Source: an uncultured Rivibacter sp. (GTDB lineage Bacteria; Pseudomonadota; Gammaproteobacteria; Burkholderiales; Burkholderiaceae). From it: 64,000 bases of DNA. Positions 49,196-60,052 of this stretch are shown here, one piece after another (position 1 is the stretch's first letter; each line of letters starts with the position of its first letter). A program made the translations under genes and the position numbers. Where the stretch lies: NCBI GenBank assembly GCA_946480925.1, contig CAMLLU010000009.1, positions 1 through 64,000 on the forward strand. Direction: 5' to 3'. The notes beneath the pieces are model-generated. The model searched no databases. It had not been told where the DNA came from and saw only the letters and a list, made by a program, of their open reading frames with translations.

Positions 49196-50757
49196 GGAGA
49201 AACGGCAGTCTGTTCGTGGGAAGCGGGCTGCGCGGCGCCCGCGCCGTTGCGCCCGGAAGCGAAATGCATGATTTCTTCCTGGGTGGTGTCGCTGGTCTGG
49301 AGCACGCGCATCAGGCGTCCTTCGTGGAACACCGCCACACGGTCCGTGAGGCCCAGGATCTCGGGCAGCTCGGAGCTGATCAGCACCACGCCGATGCCTT
49401 GCGCGGCGAGCTGGTCCATCAACTGGTAGATGGCGTACTTGGCCCCCACGTCGATGCCGCGCGTCGGCTCGTCGAAGAAGATCACGCGCGCCTCGCGGAA
49501 CAGCCACTTCGCGATGACGACCTTCTGCTGGTTGCCGCCAGACAGGAGCCTGGCGACCTGCTGCGGGCCGAACGCGCGGATGCCCAGCGTGTCGATGAAG
49601 CGCCGGGCGGTGGCCTCTTCCTTGTCGAAGCGGATGAAGCCCCCGCGCCCGCACACCGCGTCCATGTTGGCCAGCGTGATGTTCTGCGCCACCGTCATGT
49701 CGATCGCCAGGCCCTGCGCCTTGCGGTCCTCGGACAGGTAGGCGATGCCATGCGCGATGGCATCCCTTGGAGAGCGGATGGCGAGCTCGCGGCCGCACAG
49801 CGACACGCTGCCGCCATCCACCGGTTCGGCGCCGAACACCGCGCGCGCCAGCTCGGTGCGGCCCGCGCCGATGAGGCCGGAAAACCCGAGCACCTCGCCT
49901 CTGCGCAGGTCGAAGCTCACCGGCCCGAACACATCGTTGATCTGCAGGTCGCGCACCGACAGGATGACCTCGCTGGTCGGGACGCGGTGCCGTGGCGGGA
50001 ACTTCTCGTCCATCGAGCGCCCCACCATCAGCGACACGATCTCGTCGATCGAGGTGTCCGCGAAATCCATGGTGCGGATGTGATGGCCGTCGCGCAACAC
50101 CGTGACCCGGTCGACGATGCCCGCCATCTCGTCCAGCCGGTGCGAGATGTAGACGATGCCCACGCCGGAGCGCTTCAACTCGTGGATGACCTTGAACAGC
50201 TGGCCCGTTTCCGACTCGGTCAGCGACGAGGTCGGCTCGTCCATGATGACCACCTTGGCGTTCATCGACAGTGCCTTGGCGATCTCGACCATCTGCTGCT
50301 GCGCGACCGGCAGCACGCGCAGCGGCAGGTCCGGATCGATCGCGACGCCGAGGCGGTCGAGGCAGCGCTGCGCGTCGGCGCGCTGGCGCTTGCGGTCGAT
50401 GAACCAGCCGCGCCGCGGCTCACGGGCCAGGAAGATGTTTTCGGCCACCGACAGGTGCGGCACCAGGTTGAGCTCCTGGTGGATCATCACCACGCCGTGG
50501 GCTTCGGCCGCGCGCGGGGTGTCGAAGGCGAGGGCGCTGCCTTCGAAGTGGAGGGTCCCCGCGTCCGGCTGGTACACGCCGCTCATGATCTTCATCAGCG
50601 TGGACTTGCCGGCGCCGTTTTCGCCGCAGACGGCGTGCACCTCGCCAGCCCGGACGTCGAAGTCGACCTGGTCGAGCGCCTTGACGCTGGCGAATGCCTT
50701 GCAGATGCCTGCCAGATGCAGGATCGGCACGGGGACCGTTTTTTCAGCTTGAGGCAT
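49192..50757 (-). CDS. Sugar ABC transporter ATPase (RbsA type, two domains)
   Basis: 521 residues, two ATPase domains. Domain one has Walker A GENGAGKST and Walker B VVIMDEPTSSLT; its LSVAQ region reads LRVLPVAQQQMVEIAKAL. Domain two has a degenerate Walker A (GLIGAGRTEL), signature LLSGGNQQKVVIAKWL and Walker B VIFFDEPTRGID, as is normal in RbsA/MglA proteins. Start 50757 (MPQAEKTVPVPIL) fits; upstream lies the operator region. It is the first gene of the long importer-catabolism operon. Confidence 0.9.
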   Translation of the reverse strand: MPQAEKTVPVPILHLAGICKAFASVKALDQVDFDVRAGEVHAVCGENGAGKSTLMKIMSGVYQPDAGTLHFEGSALAFDTPRAAEAHGVVMIHQELNLVPHLSVAENIFLAREPRRGWFIDRKRQRADAQRCLDRLGVAIDPDLPLRVLPVAQQQMVEIAKALSMNAKVVIMDEPTSSLTESETGQLFKVIHELKRSGVGIVYISHRLDEMAGIVDRVTVLRDGHHIRTMDFADTSIDEIVSLMVGRSMDEKFPPRHRVPTSEVILSVRDLQINDVFGPVSFDLRRGEVLGFSGLIGAGRTELARAVFGAEPVDGGSVSLCGRELAIRSPRDAIAHGIAYLSEDRKAQGLAIDMTVAQNITLANMDAVCGRGGFIRFDKEEATARRFIDTLGIRAFGPQQVARLLSGGNQQKVVIAKWLFREARVIFFDEPTRGIDVGAKYAIYQLMDQLAAQGIGVVLISSELPEILGLTDRVAVFHEGRLMRVLQTSDTTQEEIMHFASGRNGAGAAQPASHEQTAVSP

Positions 50758-50780
50758 TGGCAGCCTCTTGTCTCCTGAAT

Positions 50781-50791
50781 TGGTCAGGCCA
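50781..50791. promoter_or_regulatory. Operator candidate 1 for the FadR-type regulator
   Basis: TGGTCAGGCCA, a near-palindrome, 24 bases before the ATPase start. The same 11 bases, with the same AAT before them, recur at 51740-51750 in front of the regulator's own gene. Confidence 0.65.
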
Positions 50792-50810
50792 CTATAGCAG
50801 TGGCCATATC

Positions 50811-50821
50811 TGGTATGACCA
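50811..50821. promoter_or_regulatory. Operator candidate 2 for the FadR-type regulator
   Basis: TGGTATGACCA is a perfect TGGT-N3-ACCA inverted repeat, the classic half-site pair of FadR-subfamily GntR regulators. It lies 20 bases upstream of candidate 1, in the promoter region of the importer operon. Confidence 0.65.
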
Positions 50822-50930
50822 GTGTTTTTGCGGAGGAGTATTCCTCTCGGCTTTCCATGGTGACGAAGCGGCACCCTCAAAGCATGAACCTCTGCGCCGC
50901 GTCCAGCGGCTGCAGCCCAGCGGACGCCGC

Positions 50931-50999
50931 GGATCCGGCTTCGCCGGTCCGCCGGGGGCGCCCCCTTGAGGGGGAGCGGCGAAGCCGCTACGGGGGGGC
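50931..50999. repeat. Row of three GC-rich hairpins (REP-like)
   Basis: Three adjacent perfect stems: CCGGC-TTC-GCCGG at 50935-50947, CCCCC-TTGA-GGGGG at 50961-50974 and AGCGGC-GAA-GCCGCT at 50975-50989, ending in a run of G. This composite is typical of dispersed intergenic palindromes in Burkholderiales. It lies right after the stop of the GntR-type gene and may end or protect that transcript. Confidence 0.65.
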
Positions 51000-51003
51000 A
51001 TAT

Positions 51004-51714
51004 TCAGCGTGCTTCGACGGAGCCCGTGCTCTGTTCGATCCAGCGCTCGCGCGAGGCGGCGAGGTGGCCGAACATCGCGGCGGCGGCCTCCTGCGGGTCT
51101 CGCGCTTCGAGGGCCCGGTAGATTGCTTCGTGCTCGCGCAAGGCCACTTCCCAGGTGCGCGCGTTCTCGGCGCGGCGGCTCATGCGCGACGAGATCAGGC
51201 CGTGCCGCTCGTCGAACAGCTCGCCCACCATGCGGGCGAGCACCGTGTTGCCGGTCATCTCGGCAATGGCCACGTGGAAGCGGCGGTCGGCTTCCACCGG
51301 CGACTGCCCGCGCCGCACGTCCTTGCGCATGGCGTCTAGGCAGGCCTTCACCTGTTCGAGGCCCTGTTTCGTCGCGCGGGCCACCGCCAGCGTGACGACC
51401 GACCCCTCGAGCACCGAACGCGCCTGCATCAGCTCGGTCGGGCTCTCGCCGAGCGCCAGCGCTTCCGGCGCGCCGTTGGGCGCACACACGTAGATGCCCG
51501 AGCCCATGCGGATTTCCACCCGCCCTTCGATCTCGAGTGCGATCAAGGCTTCGCGCAGTGAAGGGCGCGAAACCCCGATCTGCAGGGCCAGCTCCCGCTC
51601 CGGCGGCAGCCGCGTTCCGGGCGCGAAGCCGCCCTGTTCGATCACGTTGCGGATCTGGTCGGCGACCTGCTGGTACAGCCGGCGGGGATCGGTCTGTTTG
51701 ACGTTTGGTGGCAC
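51004..51714 (-). CDS. FadR-subfamily GntR transcriptional regulator
   Basis: 236 residues. Winged helix at residues 10-75 with LPPERELALQIGVSRPSLRE and ALEIEGRVEIR, then an all-helical FCD domain with the metal-binding pattern RRFHVAIAEMTGN and later His residues in LREHEAIYRAL and MFGHL. Such proteins are usually repressors released by a sugar acid. It lies just upstream of the importer-catabolism operon, and the same 11-base motif stands before both transcripts, so autoregulation and control of that operon are likely. L-fuconate or a 2-keto-3-deoxy acid is the probable effector. Confidence 0.85.
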   Translation of the reverse strand: MPPNVKQTDPRRLYQQVADQIRNVIEQGGFAPGTRLPPERELALQIGVSRPSLREALIALEIEGRVEIRMGSGIYVCAPNGAPEALALGESPTELMQARSVLEGSVVTLAVARATKQGLEQVKACLDAMRKDVRRGQSPVEADRRFHVAIAEMTGNTVLARMVGELFDERHGLISSRMSRRAENARTWEVALREHEAIYRALEARDPQEAAAAMFGHLAASRERWIEQSTGSVEAR

Positions 51715-51739
51715 CTGCGCTCCTTCGCGACCCGGAAAT

Positions 51740-51750
51740 TGGTCAGGCCA
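51740..51750. promoter_or_regulatory. Operator candidate before the regulator gene
   Basis: TGGTCAGGCCA, identical to the site at 50781-50791, 25 bases upstream of the FadR-type gene. Supports autoregulation. Confidence 0.65.
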
Positions 51751-51835
51751 GTTTCAGGCCGAGCTTATCCGACCGTTCCCCGGGGCCAGCGTTGCGGTGT
51801 CGGTCGCAGCGAGGCCCTCATTGCGGTGCACCGGT

Positions 51836-54369
<2,534 letters not shown>

Positions 54370-54517
54370 TGCGGCACCTTCACGACGACGACCGGCTTTG
54401 GCGGCGGCTCGAGCCGGTGGACGAGGCGAGGGCGCGTGGCGCATGGGAGGTGTGTCGTCTTCATGTCATGCGATCGAGTGCTTCATGGCGGGCGATGCCT
54501 CCGCGGCGGTTCGCGGA

Positions 54518-56707
54518 TCAGCCGCGCGGCTTGCCGACGACGACGCCTCGGCCCGAGGTGGCCACGTAGACCGTGCCGTGTTCCAGCGGATCCGCGGCCA
54601 GCGCCAGCACGCCGCCGTAGCGGTGCCGCGCGTCGTCGATCGGGTTGAAGGTGGCACCGGCGTCGTCGGAGCGGAACAAGCCCGCTCGTTCCACGTCGCC
54701 GCTGCGCATGCGGCCGTGCAAAAAGAGGCCATGGTAGGCAGCACCCTTCGCGGCCTTGCCGAGCGCCAGGTGGGAAACCGCGGAGACCTGCGCGATCGTC
54801 CGCAGGTTCTGCTCCCCGCCGGCAACGTGCAGCAGCGCGTCGGGCAGTCCGATCCACAGGTCGCGGACCCTGCCGGGCGCACTGACCAGCAGGCCGCGCT
54901 GCCACACCGGGTTCAGTGCGGGCAGGCCGACGAGGTTGGGCGTGAAGCTGCGCCCTGCATCGACGCTGACCAGCACCTGGCCGCGCGTGTAGTCGAACAC
55001 GTAGAAGGCTCCCTCGGCGTTCTTCTCGGCCACTGGCACCAGTTCGGCCTCGCGCGTCTCGGGCCAACCCTTGCAGGGTTGCCACGTCTTGCCGCGGTCG
55101 TGCGACCACATCGCCGGCTGGCGCGGCGGGGCCCAGACCAGCGAGCCGCCCTTGGCCGACACCGCGACGTGGCCGCCGCGCGCGTCCTTCACGTGGCCTT
55201 GGGCGCCGAAAGGCACCCAGCTCGCGCCGCCGTCGATGGAGACGGCACCGCCGGTGCCGCCGTCGATCGTGCGCGCGACGATGCCTGCTGCCTGCCATGC
55301 CGAATCGACGCTGCGACAGGTCTCGCGGCAGGGCCGGAACAGGCCGGTGTCGGGCGCCTTCGTGATGTCTTCCCAGGCGCCACCGCCGAGGCCGTCGCCC
55401 ATGGCACCGAACAGCACCACGCCGCCCGACGGGCTGAGCAGCGACAGCGCCGGCGCCTGCTCGATTCCCGCCACGTCGAAACGCCACTCCAGGCGGTCGC
55501 CGTCGCGTTGTGCCGCGCCGAGGTTGGCTGTGGACCAGACGCCGTGCTGGTTGCCGTAGAGCAGCCGCTCGGCGTCGGCCGGGTCGAACTTCGCGTCGGC
55601 GATCTGGTGGCCCATGCCGACCGTGCCGTTCGTGCGCGCCGCCAGCCAGGGGTGGGACTTCGTCTCGTGCATCGACCGGCCCGACAGTGCTGCCCAGTGC
55701 GCGCCGCCGTCGGTCGACAGGAACAGCTCGTCGCCCGGGCCGTCCCAGTTCTCCAGCAGCATCGTGGTGACGATGCGGCCGTGCGCGTCGACGTCCAGCG
55801 CTCCGTATGCGTAGGGGCGGCCATTCGGCTTGCGTGGGGTGATCTCGCTCCACGTGCCGTCCGGCGAGCACTTCCACACGCTGCCGCCGCGCAGGCCGCC
55901 GGGGTTCGGTGCCCAATCGCCGGCCACCGCGAACGTTGCGACGAGGCTGCCGTCAGGGCCGAAGGCGGCGCGCTGCGGCACCTGCGCCGGCGCGCCGGCC
56001 TCGCGTGCGAAGCTGGCGCCTCCGTCGCGCGAGACGAACAGGCCGGGCGCGTCGACGCTGCCGGCATACACGGTCTTGCCGCCGCTCGAAGGGTCGAACA
56101 GCACCAGGGAGACGTGCTTCGCCGGGAAGCCCGTTGGTGCGAAGGTCCGGCCCGCATCGGTGCTGCGCAGCAGGCCGTCCCGCGTGGTGCCGAGCAGCAG
56201 CACGCGGCCGTTCTGCGGATCCACCTGCAGCCGCTCGCCGCTGCCGCGTCCGGCTTCCGCACCGCCGAGCCTGAAGCCCTGCTCGTGCGTCGTCCACGTC
56301 GCACCGCGGTCGGACGAGACGAGCACGGCCGCCTTGCGGTTCCATTCGCCGGTGCCCGCGCCGCACGCGAGGACCACACGCGACGCGTCCTTCGGATCCA
56401 CCGCGACGCTGAGCACCGACATCAGGTCGGCGTCGTCCGGGCCGAGGTGGTCCAGCAGCGGCACCCAGGGCTGGGCCGGGCCCTCGCGCCGGTACACGCC
56501 ACCGCGCTCGGTGCGGGCGTACACGAGGCCGGGCTGGCCCGGGTGCGGCACCAGCCCTGCGACGAAGCCGCCACCGCCGAAGGGCAGGCTCGCCCATTGA
56601 TATGCAGAGGACGTAGCGGGTGCCTGCGCGCGGGCCGTGAGCGAAGGCACCAGCGCTGCCGCGCCGGCCGCCTGGAGGAGTCTTCTTCGGGCAATCGTCA
56701 TCGGCAA
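54518..56707 (-). CDS. GH74 xyloglucanase-like enzyme
   Basis: 729 residues, twin-arginine signal (ARRRLLQAAGAAALVPSLTA). Two seven-bladed propellers with repeated S-x-D-x-G-x-[TS]-[WF] Asp-box turns (SSDRGATWTT, STDAGRTFAP, SRDGGASFAR, STDGGAHWAA, SVDAGRSFTP, SDDAGATFNP), typical of GH74. The first catalytic region reads YARTERGGVYRR, where GH74 normally has TDxGGxYRW, so the base Asp is Glu here. The second catalytic region GAMGDGLGGG keeps its Asp. GH74 cuts the beta-1,4-glucan backbone of xyloglucan. It is 43 bases after the TonB-dependent receptor gene. Confidence 0.82.
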   Translation of the reverse strand: MPMTIARRRLLQAAGAAALVPSLTARAQAPATSSAYQWASLPFGGGGFVAGLVPHPGQPGLVYARTERGGVYRREGPAQPWVPLLDHLGPDDADLMSVLSVAVDPKDASRVVLACGAGTGEWNRKAAVLVSSDRGATWTTHEQGFRLGGAEAGRGSGERLQVDPQNGRVLLLGTTRDGLLRSTDAGRTFAPTGFPAKHVSLVLFDPSSGGKTVYAGSVDAPGLFVSRDGGASFAREAGAPAQVPQRAAFGPDGSLVATFAVAGDWAPNPGGLRGGSVWKCSPDGTWSEITPRKPNGRPYAYGALDVDAHGRIVTTMLLENWDGPGDELFLSTDGGAHWAALSGRSMHETKSHPWLAARTNGTVGMGHQIADAKFDPADAERLLYGNQHGVWSTANLGAAQRDGDRLEWRFDVAGIEQAPALSLLSPSGGVVLFGAMGDGLGGGAWEDITKAPDTGLFRPCRETCRSVDSAWQAAGIVARTIDGGTGGAVSIDGGASWVPFGAQGHVKDARGGHVAVSAKGGSLVWAPPRQPAMWSHDRGKTWQPCKGWPETREAELVPVAEKNAEGAFYVFDYTRGQVLVSVDAGRSFTPNLVGLPALNPVWQRGLLVSAPGRVRDLWIGLPDALLHVAGGEQNLRTIAQVSAVSHLALGKAAKGAAYHGLFLHGRMRSGDVERAGLFRSDDAGATFNPIDDARHRYGGVLALAADPLEHGTVYVATSGRGVVVGKPRG

Positions 56708-56750
56708 TGTCCTGGTGGGGCCCGACCGCCGCGGTGGCCGGGCAGCGGCG

Positions 56751-59700
56751 TCAAAACTCGTAGCGCGCGGTCAGCTGGTAGGAGCGGCCCGGGTAGAACC
56801 AGGCCCGGCCCATGTTTCCGACGTGCTGTTGCTGCGTCTGGCGGATGGTGACGTCGGTCAGGTTGGTGACGTTGAACGCCATGCTGAACGCGTCGGTGAA
56901 CTTGTACTGCACGCCGGCGTCCCACTGGCCCAGCGCCTCCTGCCAGGTGGGCAGGCCCCACCCCACGTCGGTGGGTGCGTTGCCTTGCGAATCGACGCGT
57001 GCCGGGTCTGCGCTCGTCGCGTCGCTGCCGCGTGTGCCGTTGGCGTCGACCGATTGCAGGAAGCGGCTGCGCCAGCTGTAGGCCAGGCGTGCCGACAGCG
57101 GGCCGCTGTCGTACATCAGCGTGAAGTTGGCCGCGTTCTTCGACATGTACGGCAGCGGCAGGTCGTTGAACGGCAAGCCGTTCGTGTCGCAGCCGTACAC
57201 GCGCAGGCTCGCGTTGGTGAGCGCGGTGCCCGACGCGCAGTACGGCGAGTCGTACTGCTTGTAGAGCGTCTGCTTCGCGTCGATGTAGGTGTAGTTCGCC
57301 GAGACGCCGAAGCCCTTGGCCCAGTCGGGCAGCTTGCCTTCCAGGAACGACAGCTTGTCCAGGTACGTCATGCCCGCGATCTCGAAGCCCGAGACCTTTG
57401 CCTTCGCGACGTTGTTCGGGCCGGTGATCGAGAAGATCTGCGGGTTGCCGCCCGAGCTGTTGTACGTGCGCGTGTAGATGGTGTTCATGATGATGTCCTT
57501 GACATCCTTGTGGAACACCGTCCCGGTCAACGACTGGCCCTCGCGCGGATACCACTCGAGCGCGAGGTCGTAGTTGTTGGCCATCGTCGGCTTCAGCTTG
57601 GCGTTGCCCTTGTTTTCGCCGGTGTAGCTGACCGTGTTGTTGGTGGTGTCGACGTTCTGCTTCAGCACCACGTATTCGTTGAGTTTGTCGAAACCGGGCC
57701 GGTGCATCCCTTGCGACAGCGCCAGGCGGCCCTGCAGGTTCTTGCTCAGCTCCAGCCTCAGGTTCACCGAGGGCAGGACCTTCTTGAACGTGTGCTCGAC
57801 GTTCAGTGGCCGTGCCACCGCATCGAAGCGCGGCAGGTCCGGCGGCGTGTTCTCGCCGTACTGCGGATCGAAGATCTCGTAGCCGTGCGCCACCGCCTTG
57901 GTGCGCACGACGCGCACGCCGACGCTGCCTTCCAGCGGGAACTTCCAGTCGTCGAAGGCGAAGCGCAGCGTGCCGTAGATCGCCTGCGTCCATTCGCTCT
58001 GGGTGCTGGTCTTCTCGGGGTTGCCGTCGTAGACGAGCGGGTTGAGCGCGAAGTCCGCCAGCCTGCAGTTTTCGAGCGGCTGGCCGTCGGCCCTCGCTTT
58101 GTCGAGGCACTGCTGATAGCGGAAGTCGCGGATCAGCTGGTGGTAGGCGTTCGGGTAGTCGCGCACCAGGGCCTGGGTCGGGAAGACGACGTTCGGCAGC
58201 GTGCCGACCCTGCCGCGGTAGAAGTCGCCGTAGTTGAACAGTTCAGTCGGCGCGACGTAGCGCGGATCGCTCATGTAGCTGAAGTTGCCGCGCTGCCAGT
58301 TCTGCGGGTCGTTCGTGCCGGGCACCTGGCCCGGCGTGACGTTCGACTTCACGCCCCAGGGTTCGGCGATCGACTTCCAGCTGTCGCCGCTGGCCTCGAA
58401 GCGCTCGGCCGTGCGGTAGGTCAGCCGCGTGCCGAAGCGGAAGTCACGCAGCACCGGGTCTTCGAAGCGAAGCTTGGCATCGGCCTTCCATGCATACAGG
58501 TCCGCATCTGCCTTGCTCTTCGACGGCATGATGTGGTCCCAGAAGTAGTTCCCCGGGTTCGCGAGGAAATCCCTCGCGTTCTGGTCGAAGCCGATGCGCA
58601 CCGGCCCGGTGCCCGACGCATCGACCTGCATGCTCGGCACGAAGGTGGCCAGCGCGATCATCGTGCCGAAGCTCTTGAACTTCGAGTGCACCCACTGCAG
58701 GTCGTTCTGGACGCTCCAGCGGTCGTCGATCTTCCACTTGAAGTTCCACGCCAGCTCGTGCGTCTGCGAGGTGCGGTCGGAGTAGCCGCTGTTCGCGTTG
58801 AACGGGATGCCGCCCGCGAGGAACTGGTTCGCGCCCTTGCTGCCCGGCATCGTCAAGCGGCCCGACTGGAACACGCCCCGCTCGTCGTAGACGCCGTCGG
58901 CGATCTGCATGGTGTACGGCGAGGCGCCGTAGTTGCCGCTCATGTCGAGGAAGGTCGCCGTTTCGGTTTCCACCTGGTGCGAGGCCGAACCGAAGTACGT
59001 CAGCGCCGACTCCATGTCGTTGTTCTTCCACTGGAACGCGCCGTACAGGCCTGAGCGCTCGGTGTCGCCGGTGTTGGTCCGCCATGCGGCGCCCGCCGGC
59101 ACCCAGGCCGTCTGGCCGGGGATCAAGTCCTTGCGCGGGTAGTAGGCGCCCAGCTGCAGCGTCTCGTTCTGGTACGACGAGCGGTTGTGGGCCACGTCGA
59201 ACAGCACGCCCCAGCGGCCGTTCTGGTCTTCCCACTGCGTCGTGTACATCGCGGAGATTCCGGGCGAGGACTTGCCCGAGACCTCCGTGTAGTTGTTCTG
59301 GAGAGTGACGAACGACTTCGTGCCCTTGAAATCGAACGGCAGGTGCGTGCGCAGGTTCACCAGGCCGCTGATGGCACCCTCGATGAGCTCCGACGATGGG
59401 TTCTTGTAGACGTCCACGCCGGACATCAGTTCGGGCGGGACGTCGCCCCAGCTCAGCTCGCGTCCGGGCCAGCCCGCGGAGAAGGTCTCGCGCCCGTTCA
59501 GCGTCGAAGAGCCCCAGCTCAGGCCGCGCACGCTGATGCCCGAGCCCTCGACCGAGAAGTGCTCAGGGTCCCCGCGCGAGCGGTTGCGGTCCATCGTGAC
59601 GCCGACGACGCGCTGCAGCACTTCGGTGATCGACTTGTCAGGCAGCTTGCCCGCCTCTTCGGCGACGACCGAGTCGACGATCTCCTCGGCGTTCTGCTTG

Positions 59701-59858
59701 AGTTTCTGGGCCGATTGCAGCGCCGCACGCTGGCCGGTCACGGTCACCGTGCCCAGGGACGCGGGCTCGGTAGTGCTCTGTGCATGAACCGCCCCTGCGC
59801 CGAGCAGGAGCGCCTGGGCTACGGCACCTGAGATGGCCGTCCGCTTGAACTGTCTCAT
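56751..59858 (-). CDS. TonB-dependent receptor for xyloglucan fragments (inferred)
   Basis: 1035 residues, signal peptide (VAQALLLGAGAVHAQ). TonB-Xanth-Caul type plug: LKQNAEEIVDSVVAEEAGKL, LPDKSITEVLQRVVGVTMDR, ISVRGLSWGSSTLNGRETF and VDVYKNPSSELIEGAISGLV. The barrel ends YQLTARYEF. The start at 59858 (MRQFKRTAI) sets the signal at the N-terminus; upstream frame looks non-coding. It follows the Ig-repeat lipoprotein and precedes GH74, GH43 and the esterase in one direction, so xyloglucan oligosaccharides are the likely cargo. Confidence 0.87.
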   Translation of the reverse strand: MRQFKRTAISGAVAQALLLGAGAVHAQSTTEPASLGTVTVTGQRAALQSAQKLKQNAEEIVDSVVAEEAGKLPDKSITEVLQRVVGVTMDRNRSRGDPEHFSVEGSGISVRGLSWGSSTLNGRETFSAGWPGRELSWGDVPPELMSGVDVYKNPSSELIEGAISGLVNLRTHLPFDFKGTKSFVTLQNNYTEVSGKSSPGISAMYTTQWEDQNGRWGVLFDVAHNRSSYQNETLQLGAYYPRKDLIPGQTAWVPAGAAWRTNTGDTERSGLYGAFQWKNNDMESALTYFGSASHQVETETATFLDMSGNYGASPYTMQIADGVYDERGVFQSGRLTMPGSKGANQFLAGGIPFNANSGYSDRTSQTHELAWNFKWKIDDRWSVQNDLQWVHSKFKSFGTMIALATFVPSMQVDASGTGPVRIGFDQNARDFLANPGNYFWDHIMPSKSKADADLYAWKADAKLRFEDPVLRDFRFGTRLTYRTAERFEASGDSWKSIAEPWGVKSNVTPGQVPGTNDPQNWQRGNFSYMSDPRYVAPTELFNYGDFYRGRVGTLPNVVFPTQALVRDYPNAYHQLIRDFRYQQCLDKARADGQPLENCRLADFALNPLVYDGNPEKTSTQSEWTQAIYGTLRFAFDDWKFPLEGSVGVRVVRTKAVAHGYEIFDPQYGENTPPDLPRFDAVARPLNVEHTFKKVLPSVNLRLELSKNLQGRLALSQGMHRPGFDKLNEYVVLKQNVDTTNNTVSYTGENKGNAKLKPTMANNYDLALEWYPREGQSLTGTVFHKDVKDIIMNTIYTRTYNSSGGNPQIFSITGPNNVAKAKVSGFEIAGMTYLDKLSFLEGKLPDWAKGFGVSANYTYIDAKQTLYKQYDSPYCASGTALTNASLRVYGCDTNGLPFNDLPLPYMSKNAANFTLMYDSGPLSARLAYSWRSRFLQSVDANGTRGSDATSADPARVDSQGNAPTDVGWGLPTWQEALGQWDAGVQYKFTDAFSMAFNVTNLTDVTIRQTQQQHVGNMGRAWFYPGRSYQLTARYEF

Positions 59859-60052
59859 CAGCTTGTCTCTCTCATTGGTTGTAGTAGGTCCGCGGGGTGT
59901 TCGATCGAGACCCCTCGGGCAAGGTCGCGAAGCGGGGAGCGGGGGCTCAGCCTTGTTGCGTCCGGTGCGGGTGACCGGGGGGTCTCGCACCGGGCTGCAG
60001 CCCGGCGGGGCTGCAGCCGCTCACAGAGGGCTCGCGCCTTCGGCGCTCACGC

